A stretch of 64,000 nucleotides of DNA from Bradyrhizobium sp. ISRA430 (GTDB lineage: Bacteria; Pseudomonadota; Alphaproteobacteria; Rhizobiales; Xanthobacteraceae): positions 3,658,001 to 3,722,000 of the forward strand of contig NZ_CP094516.1 of NCBI RefSeq assembly GCF_029909975.1, in the 5' to 3' direction. Below the pieces are notes generated by a model, which saw only the letters and a program-made list of their open reading frames with translations, ran no database searches and had not been told where the DNA came from. The translations under genes and the position numbers were made by a program. This document shows positions 43,365 to 51,936 of the stretch, in pieces. Every line of letters starts with the position of its first letter. The first letter of the stretch is position 1.

Positions 43365-44444
43365 TCAGTCGTCCCTGGGCACGACGATAGTGTCCTCGGG
43401 GTGAAGGGTGACGGTGAGGCTGCCGCCAAGCGGCGGTATGCGGCGATAGGCCTGGTGATAACTCGGCTGGCGCAGGCTGAGCGCGATCCCATCGGCGAGC
43501 GCCAGGAAGATGCGCAGGCTCTCGCCCTGGTAGACAATGTCGGTGACGATGCCGGTCAGCCGGTTGCAGGCGGCATCCTGCGCGCCATCCTCGATCAGAA
43601 GCTTCTCGCTGTGCACGGCGAGCATCAAGGCGTCGCCTGATGGAATGGCCCGCGCGCTGCGCAGCAAGGCATTGCCGAGCGCGACGCTGGAACCATCGAC
43701 ACGCCGGACCGGCAGCAGCGTCGCCTCGCCGATGAAGCTGGCGACGAAGGAGTCCGCGGGATGATCGTGCAGACGCTCGGGCTTATCGATCTGGATCAGC
43801 CTGCCGTCCCTCATCACGGCAACGCGGTCGCTCATGGTCAGCGCCTCGCGCTGGTCGTGAGTGACATAGATGATGGTCGCGCCGATGCGCCTGTGTAGTG
43901 CGCGCAGCTCGATCTGCATGGATTCGCGGAGCTGCTTGTCGAGCGCGGAGAGCGGCTCGTCCATCAGGATCAGGCGCGGCTCGAAGATCATGGCGCGCGC
44001 GAGCGCCACGCGCTGACGCTGACCGCCGGAGAGCTGTGCGATGCCGCGCTCCTCTTAGCCGGCAAGCCCGACCATCGTCAGCGCTGCGCGCACCTTGTCC
44101 GGCCAGATCGATTTCGGCAGACGCCGTGCGCGCAGCGGAAAAGCGACGTTCTCGCCGACGCTCATGTGCGGAAACAGCGCGTAGTTCTGGAACACCACGC
44201 CGATGTCGCGCTTGTGCGGCGGCATGTAGGTGACGTCGCGCCCACCGAAATGGATCGAGCCGGACGACGGCAGAATGAAGCCACCCAAAATGCCCAGCAG
44301 CGTGGTCTTGCCGGAGCCGGATGGACCGAGCAGCGAGACGAACTCGCCGGCGCCGACATTGAGGGACACGTCATCGAGGGCGCGAACCGGGCCGTAAGCC
44401 TTACTCGCGGATTTGATCTCGACGCTTTCCGCTCGTTTGTCCAA
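43365..44444 (-). pseudogene. PotA-type ABC ATPase with an in-frame stop
   Basis: The frame runs 360 codons from TTG 44444 (GAGGTC upstream) and encodes a full spermidine/putrescine-type ATPase: Walker A GPSGSGKTT, Q-loop VFQNYALFPHM, signature LSGGQ, Walker B LILMDEP, TOBE-like C-terminus. Codon 130 is TAA (44057-44055), between Q-loop and signature (GLAG-stop-EERGIAQLSGGQ), where relatives usually have Tyr (GYEER). A single substitution (TAC or TAT to TAA) explains it. First gene of the importer operon, so the importer would lack its motor unless another ATPase serves it. Confidence 0.85.
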
Positions 44445-44607
44445 CGATCGACCTCGTCTTCCGTCCGTCCCTTTGGCGTGCCTCTCTGCGCGCCATAAGC
44501 TTGTTTTATAGACAGGGCGGGCGAGCACCTTGCGATTGCGGCCTCACGAGCACGCAATCTTCTCTCCCGAGCCTTGTTCCCAAGCTGTCATGTCGATGAC
44601 ATCAGAC

Positions 44608-44631
44608 TTGGCAAAACTCGGCAATTGCCAA
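44608..44631. promoter_or_regulatory. TTGGCA-N12-TGCCAA, candidate LysR box
   Basis: TTGGCA (44608) and TGCCAA (44626) are inverted, and GGCAATTGCC (44620-44629) is a perfect 10-bp palindrome. It lies 29 bp upstream of the LysR gene and between it and the divergent ABC operon, the usual place for a LysR recognition site. Confidence 0.5.
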
Positions 44632-44659
44632 ATTCTTACCCACCTCATAACATGGCGTT

Positions 44660-45598
44660 ATGCCCGAGCTGCGCCGGATGCTGCCTTCCAGTAACGCCCT
44701 GTTCGTCTTCGACGCAGCGGCGCGCAACGGCAGCTTTACCGCGGCGGCCGCCGAACTGAACGTCACGCAGCCGGCAGTGAGCCGGATGCTCGGCCAGTTC
44801 GAAGAGCATCTCGGCGTTCGCCTGTTCGATCGCACGGCGGGGCGCGCGGTGCTCACCGAGGAAGGCGAACTCTTGTATCGACGCGTGCTCGAAGGCTTTC
44901 GCAGCATCGAGACCGGGCTGGTGGAGATCGAGCGGCGCCGCAAGGGCACCGAGACCGTCACGCTCTCGGTCTCCTCCGCTTTCACCACGCATTGGCTGAT
45001 GCCACGCATCGACAAGCTGCAGCGGCAGTTTCCGCAGGTCGATTTGCGCTTCCAGCTGATCTCCGGCGCGCTGCGCGGACCGGTGGACAATGTCGATCTG
45101 GGCATGCGCTTCCGCGACCGCGACGAGCCTTCATCCGGCGGCACGCTGGTAATGAAGGAAGTCACGTTGCCGGTGTGCAGCCCTGCCTATCTCGGCGAAT
45201 CCGAGCCTGCCGACGGCAACACGATCATCCGGCTCGCCGAGACGCCCGGCGATTGGGCGGCGGATTATCCATCGTTCCTCACCCGGCGCTGCGCTCCGGC
45301 CAAGACGCTGAGCTTCACGGACTATGCGGTGGTGGTGCAGGCCGCCCTGCTCGGCCAGGGCATCGCGCTCGGCTGGCTGACGGTGACCTCGCACTGGCTC
45401 TTGACCGGTGCGCTGGTGCCGGCATCCGACACGCTCACCACCACACGGCGCATCTGCGAATTCCTGCCGCCGCGCAACCGGCCGATGCGCCCCATCGCGA
45501 CCGAGATTCGCGACTGGATCATCGCGCAGATGAGAAGCGAAATCGCAGCGATCGACCGGCTCTATCCGAAGCTCGGAGCGATGGCCGCCTGCTACTGA
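44660..45598 (+). CDS. LysR-family regulator, GcvA-like
   Basis: 312 residues. LysR HTH in 5-65 (FDAAARNGSFTAAAAELNVTQPAVSRMLGQFEEHLG), GcvA-type effector domain. Divergent from the PotA-type operon, so likely its regulator. Its 3' end overlaps the converging uxuA gene by 7 bp. Confidence 0.88.
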   Translation: MPELRRMLPSSNALFVFDAAARNGSFTAAAAELNVTQPAVSRMLGQFEEHLGVRLFDRTAGRAVLTEEGELLYRRVLEGFRSIETGLVEIERRRKGTETVTLSVSSAFTTHWLMPRIDKLQRQFPQVDLRFQLISGALRGPVDNVDLGMRFRDRDEPSSGGTLVMKEVTLPVCSPAYLGESEPADGNTIIRLAETPGDWAADYPSFLTRRCAPAKTLSFTDYAVVVQAALLGQGIALGWLTVTSHWLLTGALVPASDTLTTTRRICEFLPPRNRPMRPIATEIRDWIIAQMRSEIAAIDRLYPKLGAMAACY

Positions 45599-46782
45599 TG
45601 CCCGATCGCGCGGATCGCGCCGCGCAGCTCGGCAAGGCCGCGCAGGCGTCCGATCGCGGTGTAGCCGGGATTGGTGCGCTTGGTGGCGGCGAGGTCGTCG
45701 AGCATGCGGTGGCCGTGATCGGGGCGGAAGACGATCTGCCGGTCCGGCGAACGCCGCGCGTTCTCCTTCAGCAGTGCTTTCAGCACCGCAACCATGTCGA
45801 CGTCGCCGTCGAGATGATCGGACTCGTAGAACGAGAGACCGTCGGCCTCGCGCTTGGTGGCGCGCAGATGCGCGAATGCGATGCGCGGGCCAAAGCGTTC
45901 GGACATCTCAGGCAGATTGTTGCCGGGACGAACGCCGAGCGAACCCGTGCATAGGCAGATGCCGTTGGCCTTCGACGGCACGGCATCGAACAGCGCCTGA
46001 TAGTCGCCCGCGGTCGAGGCGACTCGCGGCAGGCCGAACAGCGGGCGCGGCGGATCGTCGGGATGCAGCGTCAAGGACACGCCGAGCTGCTCGGCGACCG
46101 GGGCGACGCGCGCGAGGAACTCGACGAGATGCTGGCGCAGGACATTTGGCGTGATCTCGCGATACTGCTCGAGCCGGTCGCGGAATTGGGGGATGGTCAT
46201 CGGCTCGGTGGTCGAGCCCGGCAACGCGCTGGCGATGACCATGACCAGATAATCGATATCGGCCTGCGTCATCTGCTCGAACAGTCTTTTCGCGCGCGCT
46301 TGCTGCTCAGGTGAGTATTCCTGCAGCGCCGCGGGCCGCTTCAGGATGTGCAGCTCGAAGGCAGCAAAGCGGTCCTGGTCGAAGCGCATCGCGCGGGCGC
46401 CGTTCGGCAGCTCCCACTCGAGATCGGTGCGGCACCAGTCGACCACCGGCATGAAATTGTAGCAGATGATCTTGATGCCGGCCGCGGCCACCGCTTCGAG
46501 GCTCGCGATCCACGCCTCGATCGATCGCGTCGCCTTGCCCCCTAACCGCTTGACGTCGTCGGGGATCGGAATCGATTCCACCACCGACCAGGTCAGTTGC
46601 GAGCGGCCGGGCTGGCCGCGCTCGATGAAGTTCTTGCGCTCCTCGACCGCCTTGCGCGTCCAGGCCTCCCCGATCGGGATCTGGTGCAGCGCCGAGACGA
46701 TGTCGGTCGCGCCGGCCTGCCTGACATCGTCGAGCGACACGGGATCATCGGGCCCGTACCAGCGCCATCCCTGCAGCATCAT
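45592..46782 (-). CDS. uxuA: D-mannonate dehydratase
   Basis: 396 residues from ATG 46782 (GGAGAG 7 nt upstream; ATG 46788 and 46779 nearby). Starts QGWRWYGPDDPVSLDDVRQA as UxuA does, with SLTLHPDDPPRPLFGLPRVA and FRPDHGHRMLDD near the metal site. It dehydrates D-mannonate to 2-keto-3-deoxygluconate with Mn/Fe. The UxuB partner is at 51937, so the glucuronate branch is nearly complete. Last gene of the leftward TRAP operon. Confidence 0.92.
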   Translation of the reverse strand: MMLQGWRWYGPDDPVSLDDVRQAGATDIVSALHQIPIGEAWTRKAVEERKNFIERGQPGRSQLTWSVVESIPIPDDVKRLGGKATRSIEAWIASLEAVAAAGIKIICYNFMPVVDWCRTDLEWELPNGARAMRFDQDRFAAFELHILKRPAALQEYSPEQQARAKRLFEQMTQADIDYLVMVIASALPGSTTEPMTIPQFRDRLEQYREITPNVLRQHLVEFLARVAPVAEQLGVSLTLHPDDPPRPLFGLPRVASTAGDYQALFDAVPSKANGICLCTGSLGVRPGNNLPEMSERFGPRIAFAHLRATKREADGLSFYESDHLDGDVDMVAVLKALLKENARRSPDRQIVFRPDHGHRMLDDLAATKRTNPGYTAIGRLRGLAELRGAIRAIGHQ

Positions 46783-46797
46783 GCGCATTCTCTCCAA

Positions 46798-47847
46798 TCA
46801 GTTCGCGGTCAGCACGACCTTGACGCTCTGCGAGCGATCGAGCGCGAGGCGGAGCGCATCGGGTGCCGTCGACAGCGGCCGCTCGGCCGTGACCAGCGAC
46901 AGCACATCGACGCTGCCGGCGGCGATCAGTTCCACTGCCGTCATGAACTCGAGGCCGAAGCGGAACGAACCGCGCAGGTCGATCTCCTTCGCCATCACGG
47001 CATTCGCCGGCACCGAAATCTGGCCACCCGGCAGATTGCCGATCTGCACCACCGTGCCGCCGCGCCTGACGATGCCAATCGCGCTGGCAAGGCCCGCCGC
47101 CGTGCCGGACACCTCGAACGCGACATCATAGGGACGCGCTGCGGCCTGCGCCTTCAGGCCATCCTCGCCGCTCGCGACATTCTCGACGTGATCCGCACCG
47201 AGCCGGGTCGCAAACGCGAGCGGCGCCGGCGCGATATCCGCAACCGTGATGTCGGCGATGCCGGCCCGGCGCGCGGCGAGCATGGTCAACAGCCCGATCG
47301 GCCCGGCGCCGAAGATAATGCCGCGCTTACCCTCGATGTTGCCGGCGCGCGCGACCGCGTGCAGGCAGACCGCGAGCGGCTCGGCGAGCGCCGCCGCTTG
47401 ATAGGAGACGTGATCGGGAATCTTCGCGCACTGCGCCGGGATGGCGTCGAAATAGTTGGCGAAGCCGCCCTGCATGTGCGGGGTCTTCGAGGCCGAGCCC
47501 ATGAAGAAGATGTTCTCGCAAAGATTCGGCCGCCCCTCGCGGCAGGCGACGCAATGTCCGCACCAGCGCGACGGATTGACCGCGACGCGGTCGCCGACCT
47601 TCAGGCTGGCTGCGGATCCGGCGATCTCCACCACCTCCCCCGAAATCTCGTGTCCGAGCACCAAGGGCGACTTCACCACGAAATCGCCGGTGCGGGCGTG
47701 ACGAAAGTAGTGCATGTCCGAACCGCAGATGCCGCCGGCACCGAAGCGGATGCGCACCATGCCTTGCGCCAGTTTCTCGAGCGGGTGCTCGATCATGCGC
47801 AGGTCTTCGGGGCCGAACAGGGTTGCGGCGAGAGCTGTGGTGGTCAT
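46798..47847 (-). CDS. Zinc-dependent alcohol dehydrogenase, L-idonate 5-dehydrogenase-like
   Basis: 349 residues from ATG 47847, overlapping the TRAP large permease stop by 4 bp. Catalytic Zn ligands in CGSDMHYFRH and GHEISGEVVE, structural Zn cysteines CGHCVACREGRPNLC, NAD motif GAGPIGLL. Closest to L-idonate 5-dehydrogenase/sorbitol dehydrogenase. It probably oxidises a sugar acid taken up by the TRAP transporter; its product would merge with the UxuA/UxuB route. Confidence 0.85.
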   Translation of the reverse strand: MTTTALAATLFGPEDLRMIEHPLEKLAQGMVRIRFGAGGICGSDMHYFRHARTGDFVVKSPLVLGHEISGEVVEIAGSAASLKVGDRVAVNPSRWCGHCVACREGRPNLCENIFFMGSASKTPHMQGGFANYFDAIPAQCAKIPDHVSYQAAALAEPLAVCLHAVARAGNIEGKRGIIFGAGPIGLLTMLAARRAGIADITVADIAPAPLAFATRLGADHVENVASGEDGLKAQAAARPYDVAFEVSGTAAGLASAIGIVRRGGTVVQIGNLPGGQISVPANAVMAKEIDLRGSFRFGLEFMTAVELIAAGSVDVLSLVTAERPLSTAPDALRLALDRSQSVKVVLTAN

Positions 47848-49250
47848 TTGGACAGTCCCATGTATTTTGGCAGCCAGAGGGTCAGGTCGGGGATGTAGGT
47901 GATCGCGATCAGCGCGAGCAGCAGCGGCACCAGCCAGGGCAGGATCGCGACCGTGGTGCGCTCGACCGAGAGTTTTGCGACGCGCGCGAGCACGAACAGC
48001 ACCATGCCGAGCGGCGGATGCAGCAGGCCGATCATCAGGTTCAGCGTCATGATCAGGCCGAAGTGGATCGGATCGATGCCGAGCTTGAGCACGATTGGCA
48101 GCAGGATCGGCACCAGGATGGTGATCGCGGCTATAGTGTCGATGAAGCAGCCGACGAACAGGATCAGAATGTTGGCGAGCAACAGGAACACCCATTTGTT
48201 GTGGGTGACGCTCAGCATCCAATCCGAGAGCGTCTGCGCAGCCTGCGACACCGTCAGCAACCAGGCGAAGATCGACGCGGCGGTGACGATGAAGAGCACG
48301 GACGCCGTGGTCTCGATGGTGTCGAACGTCGCCTTGGCGACCGTCTTCAACGTCATGGTGCGGTAGCGCACGAGGCCGAGGAACAGAGACCAGATCACCG
48401 CCGCGACCGCGGCCTCCGTCGGCGTGAACCATCCGAGCGTCATGCCGCCGATCAGGATTACCGGCGCCATCAGCGCCATCACCGCCGAGAAGTCGAAATA
48501 CCAGTCGAGCGCGAGCAGCGCGCCGAGCCCGATGACCACAGCGAGGTTAGTGGAGAGGCCGGCGAGAGTCATCAGCCAGATCGCAAGCGGGAAGCTGAGC
48601 ACGATAACGATCTCGAGGCCCGCCGAACCGAGCTGCGGCCACGAGAACGGGGTATCGCTGCCCCATTTGTTCTTGTGCGCGAAGTAGGTGACGGTCGCCA
48701 TCATGAGCAGCGTCATGACGACGCCGGGAATCACACCGCCCAGGAACAGCGCCCCGATCGAGACGTTCGCCATCATGCCGTAGATCACGAAGGGCAGCGA
48801 GGGCGGGATGATGGGCCCGAGCGTCGCGGACGCCGCGGTGACGCCGACCGAGAACTCGGTGGAGTAGCCGTGGTCCTTCATCGCCTTGATTTCGATGGTG
48901 CCAAGACCGGCGGCATCGGCGATCGCGGTGCCGGACATGCCGGAGAAGATCACCGAGCCGATGATGTTGACGTGGCCGAGGCCGCCGCGCATCCAGCCGA
49001 CCAGCGCGACCGCGAATTTGTAGATGCGCCCCGTCACGCCGGCAATGTTCATGAGATTGCCGGCGAGAATGAAGAAGGGAACGGCGAGCAGCGGAAAGCT
49101 CTCGACGCCGGCGATCATGCGCTGCGCCAGCGTGACGTCCGGCGTCACGCCGCTGACCAGAATATAGAGCAGCGATGAGGTCGCCATGGCGAGCGCCACG
49201 GGCAGGCCGAGCAGCATCAGGATGAGAAAGCCCCCAAGCAACAGCAGCAT
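47844..49250 (-). CDS. TRAP transporter large permease (DctM)
   Basis: 468 residues, about 11-12 spans, DctM hallmarks PFFILAGNLMN, GMSGTAIADAAGLGTIEIKA and GVVTPTEAAV-like region (GWFTPTEAAVAAV). Catalytic membrane subunit of a Na+-coupled sugar-acid importer. One base after the small subunit gene. Confidence 0.9.
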   Translation of the reverse strand: MLLLLGGFLILMLLGLPVALAMATSSLLYILVSGVTPDVTLAQRMIAGVESFPLLAVPFFILAGNLMNIAGVTGRIYKFAVALVGWMRGGLGHVNIIGSVIFSGMSGTAIADAAGLGTIEIKAMKDHGYSTEFSVGVTAASATLGPIIPPSLPFVIYGMMANVSIGALFLGGVIPGVVMTLLMMATVTYFAHKNKWGSDTPFSWPQLGSAGLEIVIVLSFPLAIWLMTLAGLSTNLAVVIGLGALLALDWYFDFSAVMALMAPVILIGGMTLGWFTPTEAAVAAVIWSLFLGLVRYRTMTLKTVAKATFDTIETTASVLFIVTAASIFAWLLTVSQAAQTLSDWMLSVTHNKWVFLLLANILILFVGCFIDTIAAITILVPILLPIVLKLGIDPIHFGLIMTLNLMIGLLHPPLGMVLFVLARVAKLSVERTTVAILPWLVPLLLALIAITYIPDLTLWLPKYMGLSK

Positions 49251-49251
49251 G

Positions 49252-49830
49252 TCAGCCCTCCGTTCCGTCGTAGGCGCCCGGGCGTTCGAGGATCGAATAG
49301 CCTTGCCGCCAGTTCTCGATGGCTACCTGTACCGAACGCGTGCACATCAGTGCGAAGCCGAGCAGCGCGGCGTAGTAGACGTAGTTCTTGGGAAAATTGA
49401 TCGTCGTCATCGGCTCGTCGCCGATCACCTGGATGTAGATCCAGACCAGCCGGGTAGCGTAGGCAAAGAAGGCGATCCGGATCAGGTCGATCACCGTCGA
49501 CAGCGCGCGCGCCATCACGTGCGGCAGATAGCGATACACCAGATCGACCTGGATGTGCCGCGACAGCCGCACACACATCGACGAGCCGACGAACACCACT
49601 CCAATCAGGCAATAGGTCGCGATCTCCTCGGTCCAGGCGTAGCTGTCGTTGAGCACGTAGCGGGTGAAGAACTGGAGGAAGACGGCGAGCGCCATCACCC
49701 AGAAGATCGCAAGCGCCAGCCAGTCCTCGAAGGCATAGATGCCGAGATCGACCTTCGGCGTCGCCTCTTCCTCGAACGTATGGGCGATCTCGTCCGCGGT
49801 GATCTGCCGGTGCATTTCGGCGGTCGACAT
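49252..49830 (-). CDS. TRAP transporter small permease (DctQ)
   Basis: 192 residues, four spans after an N-terminal hydrophilic arm of about 45 residues; WTEEIATYCLIGVVFVGSSM is typical of DctQ. GGGGAG stands before ATG. Separated from the binding-protein gene by a REP-like element. Confidence 0.88.
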   Translation of the reverse strand: MSTAEMHRQITADEIAHTFEEEATPKVDLGIYAFEDWLALAIFWVMALAVFLQFFTRYVLNDSYAWTEEIATYCLIGVVFVGSSMCVRLSRHIQVDLVYRYLPHVMARALSTVIDLIRIAFFAYATRLVWIYIQVIGDEPMTTINFPKNYVYYAALLGFALMCTRSVQVAIENWRQGYSILERPGAYDGTEG

Positions 49831-49855
49831 GTGGTTACTCCCCTAAGAACTGCAC

Positions 49856-49933
49856 GTCATTCCGGGCGACGCGTGAGCGTCGAACCCGGAATCTCGAGAG
49901 TCCGGATTCTCGCTTCGCGAGCCCCGGAACGAC
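49856..49933. repeat. REP-like palindrome inside the TRAP operon (family D)
   Basis: GTCATTCCGGGCGACGCG, GAACCCGGAATCTCGAGA, GGATTCTCGCTTCGCGAGCC, CCCCGGAACGAC: several short hairpins with ends that are roughly inverted. Lies between dctP and dctQ. Confidence 0.75.
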
Positions 49934-49939
49934 CGTCGG

Positions 49940-50917
49940 CTATTTCACCGCCTGAATCCGCTCCCAATCGGCCTTGCGATAGCCGAAGGTCTCGAACGGG
50001 ACGTTCTTCATGACGATGTCGCGGAACTCGTTCTTGTCGACCTCGGTCACGGTCAGGCCCTTCTCCTTGAAGAAGCCGATGAGCTGGGCTTCCTTCTGCT
50101 TGATCTCCTCGGTCGCCTTGGCGGCGGCTTCCTGGGCGACATCGGTGAAGATCTTCTTGTCCTCGTCGCTGAGCTTCTTCCAGAGATTGCCGGAGACCAC
50201 GGTGTTGAGATGGTCGACGATATGGCCGGTCAGCACGATGTGCTTCTGCACCTCGTAGAACTTCTTGGCCTCGATCGTGGTCAGCGGATTTTCCTGCGCC
50301 TCGACGGTGCCGTTTTGGAGCGCGAGATAAACTTCCGCGAAGGCGATGGGTGCGGTGTTGGCGCCGCAAGCACGCGGCATCGCGAGATAGGCGGGCACAT
50401 CGGGCACGCGCATCTTGAGGCCCTTCAGGTCGGCACAGGTCTTGATCGGCTTGTTCGACGAGGTCTGGCGCACGCCGTAATAGGTGACCGCGATGATGTG
50501 GTGGCCGCTCTTGTCCTCGTAGCCCTTGGCGAGCTCCTTGAAGATGTCGCTCTTGGTGTAGGCGAGCAGATGATCGGCGTCGCGGAAGGTGTAGGGGTAA
50601 TAGGTCACGCCGATCGGCGGGAAGCTCTTCGCCGCGAAGCTCGAGCCAGAGATGATGATGTCGACCGAGCCGAGCGAGAGGCCCTGATTGATGTCGGCCT
50701 CCTTGCCAAGCTGGGACGCCGGATAGACGTCGACCTGGTAGCGCCCGTTAGTGCGCTTGCCGATCTCCTGCGCGGCCCAGACCGAGGCGGTGTGGAACGG
50801 CTCCGAGGTCTCGTAGACATGGGCCCATTTCAGCTTGGTCTGCGCCGTCCCGGCAGCCGTAGTGGCAAGCATAGCGGCGATCAAGACCGCCAGCATCGCC
50901 GTCATTTTCCTGAACAT
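49940..50917 (-). CDS. TRAP transporter substrate-binding protein (DctP family)
   Basis: ATG 50917 with GGAGGA gives 325 residues. Signal peptide 1-24 (ends AGTAQ). DctP fold: KLKWAHVYETSEPFHTASVW, PASQLGKEADINQGLSLGSV, the substrate Arg in LKGLKMRVPDVP. Given UxuA/UxuB, a hexuronate or aldonate is likely. Second gene after the GntR regulator. Confidence 0.9.
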   Translation of the reverse strand: MFRKMTAMLAVLIAAMLATTAAGTAQTKLKWAHVYETSEPFHTASVWAAQEIGKRTNGRYQVDVYPASQLGKEADINQGLSLGSVDIIISGSSFAAKSFPPIGVTYYPYTFRDADHLLAYTKSDIFKELAKGYEDKSGHHIIAVTYYGVRQTSSNKPIKTCADLKGLKMRVPDVPAYLAMPRACGANTAPIAFAEVYLALQNGTVEAQENPLTTIEAKKFYEVQKHIVLTGHIVDHLNTVVSGNLWKKLSDEDKKIFTDVAQEAAAKATEEIKQKEAQLIGFFKEKGLTVTEVDKNEFRDIVMKNVPFETFGYRKADWERIQAVK

Positions 50918-50974
50918 CGATTTTTCCTCCATCGCTCAAGTCTGTTTTTGATCACCCGGCCCAAAGCGGGCCGC

Positions 50975-51793
50975 TCAACGCCATCGCCGCCGCACGCCGC
51001 TGCGCGCGGCCTGCTTTTTCGGCCGTCGTTTTGATCTTGCCGGCTTGGCGGCAGGGTGTGCCGTCCGGCTCTGGCCGGACGTCGCCGCCGCAATCTCGAC
51101 GCCGAAATTCTGTGCGAACCGCTCCTGCGAGCGGGCGAGATGATTGCGCATCGCATCGCGCGCTGCGCCCGGATCACGCGCCGCGATGGCGTCGCGCACC
51201 GCACGATGCTCGTCGAGCGCAACGCGCCAGGTGCGCGGGTTCTCGAAATAATGCGCAAGCTTCGCGAAATAGGGGTTGAGGCGCTGGTCGAACAGCTCGC
51301 CGACCACACGCACCAGAACGGCGTTGCCCAGACTTCCGGCGATCGCGACGTGGAAGGCCCGGTCATGGACCATCGAGGCTTCGCCGGGATGCTCGACGTT
51401 TTCCATCGCGAGGAGCGAGGCGTCGATGCGCGCGAGGTCGTCCTTCGTCGCCATCCGCGCCGCCTGCTCGGCGATCGCGCCTTCGAGGAATTCACGGGCG
51501 CGCAACAGTTCGAACGGCCCCTCGATGACTGCAGCCGCAGCCACGGGAGCGCCCGGCCCCGCAGGCTCGATGACGTAGATGCCTGAACCAACGCGGATGC
51601 GAACGCGGCCTTCGACCTCGAGCGCGATCAGGGCTTCGCGCACCGTCGGCCGCGACACCTTGAGCTGCTCGGCGAGCTCGCGCTCGGTCGGCAAGCGGCT
51701 GCCGACCGCGTATTCACCGCTGTCGATCAAGCTTCGCAATTGATCGGCGACCTGGCGATAGAGCCGTCTCGCCTCCACAGCTTCCAGCGGCAC
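50975..51793 (-). CDS. GntR-family (FadR/FCD) regulator, UxuR-like
   Basis: Start set to GTG 51793 because GGGGAGG lies 6 nt upstream and the longer ATG at 51883 would translate through the operator. 272 residues: HTH about 1-75 (RQVADQLRSLIDSGEYAVGS, ELAEQLKVSRPTVREALIAL), FCD domain about 95-235, basic C-terminal tail (RSKRRPKKQAARSG). Regulates the TRAP/uxu genes on both sides. Confidence 0.88.
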   Translation of the reverse strand: MPLEAVEARRLYRQVADQLRSLIDSGEYAVGSRLPTERELAEQLKVSRPTVREALIALEVEGRVRIRVGSGIYVIEPAGPGAPVAAAAVIEGPFELLRAREFLEGAIAEQAARMATKDDLARIDASLLAMENVEHPGEASMVHDRAFHVAIAGSLGNAVLVRVVGELFDQRLNPYFAKLAHYFENPRTWRVALDEHRAVRDAIAARDPGAARDAMRNHLARSQERFAQNFGVEIAAATSGQSRTAHPAAKPARSKRRPKKQAARSGVRRRWR

Positions 51794-51855
51794 GCTGGCC
51801 TCCCCGAAAGGGTCGCGCCGGACAGCTCGCGTCCGGCGGCCCGCCAATTTTGGAA

Positions 51856-51872
51856 AATTGGTCTTACCAATT
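51856..51872. promoter_or_regulatory. UxuR/ExuR-like operator: AATTGGT CTT ACCAATT
   Basis: Perfect 7-3-7 inverted repeat in the 143 bp between the divergent gntR and uxuB starts. It closely matches the known enterobacterial ExuR/UxuR site (AAATTGGTATACCAATTT) and the FadR-subfamily pattern TNGT...ACNA. Confidence 0.75.
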
Positions 51873-51936
51873 GACCGGAGCATTGACCGAGGACGGGCGC
51901 CATGTCAAGCACGGGCAAAGCAAGGGGGAGACGATC

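Noticed and set aside
47848..48432. N-terminal extension fused to the Zn alcohol dehydrogenase frame
   Set aside because: This part is the out-of-frame shadow of the TRAP permease; the dehydrogenase starts at ATG 47847 with a 4-bp overlap.
51794..51883. Longer gntR reading frame starting at ATG 51883
   Set aside because: It has no RBS and would place the operator dyad inside the gene; GTG 51793 has GGGGAGG.
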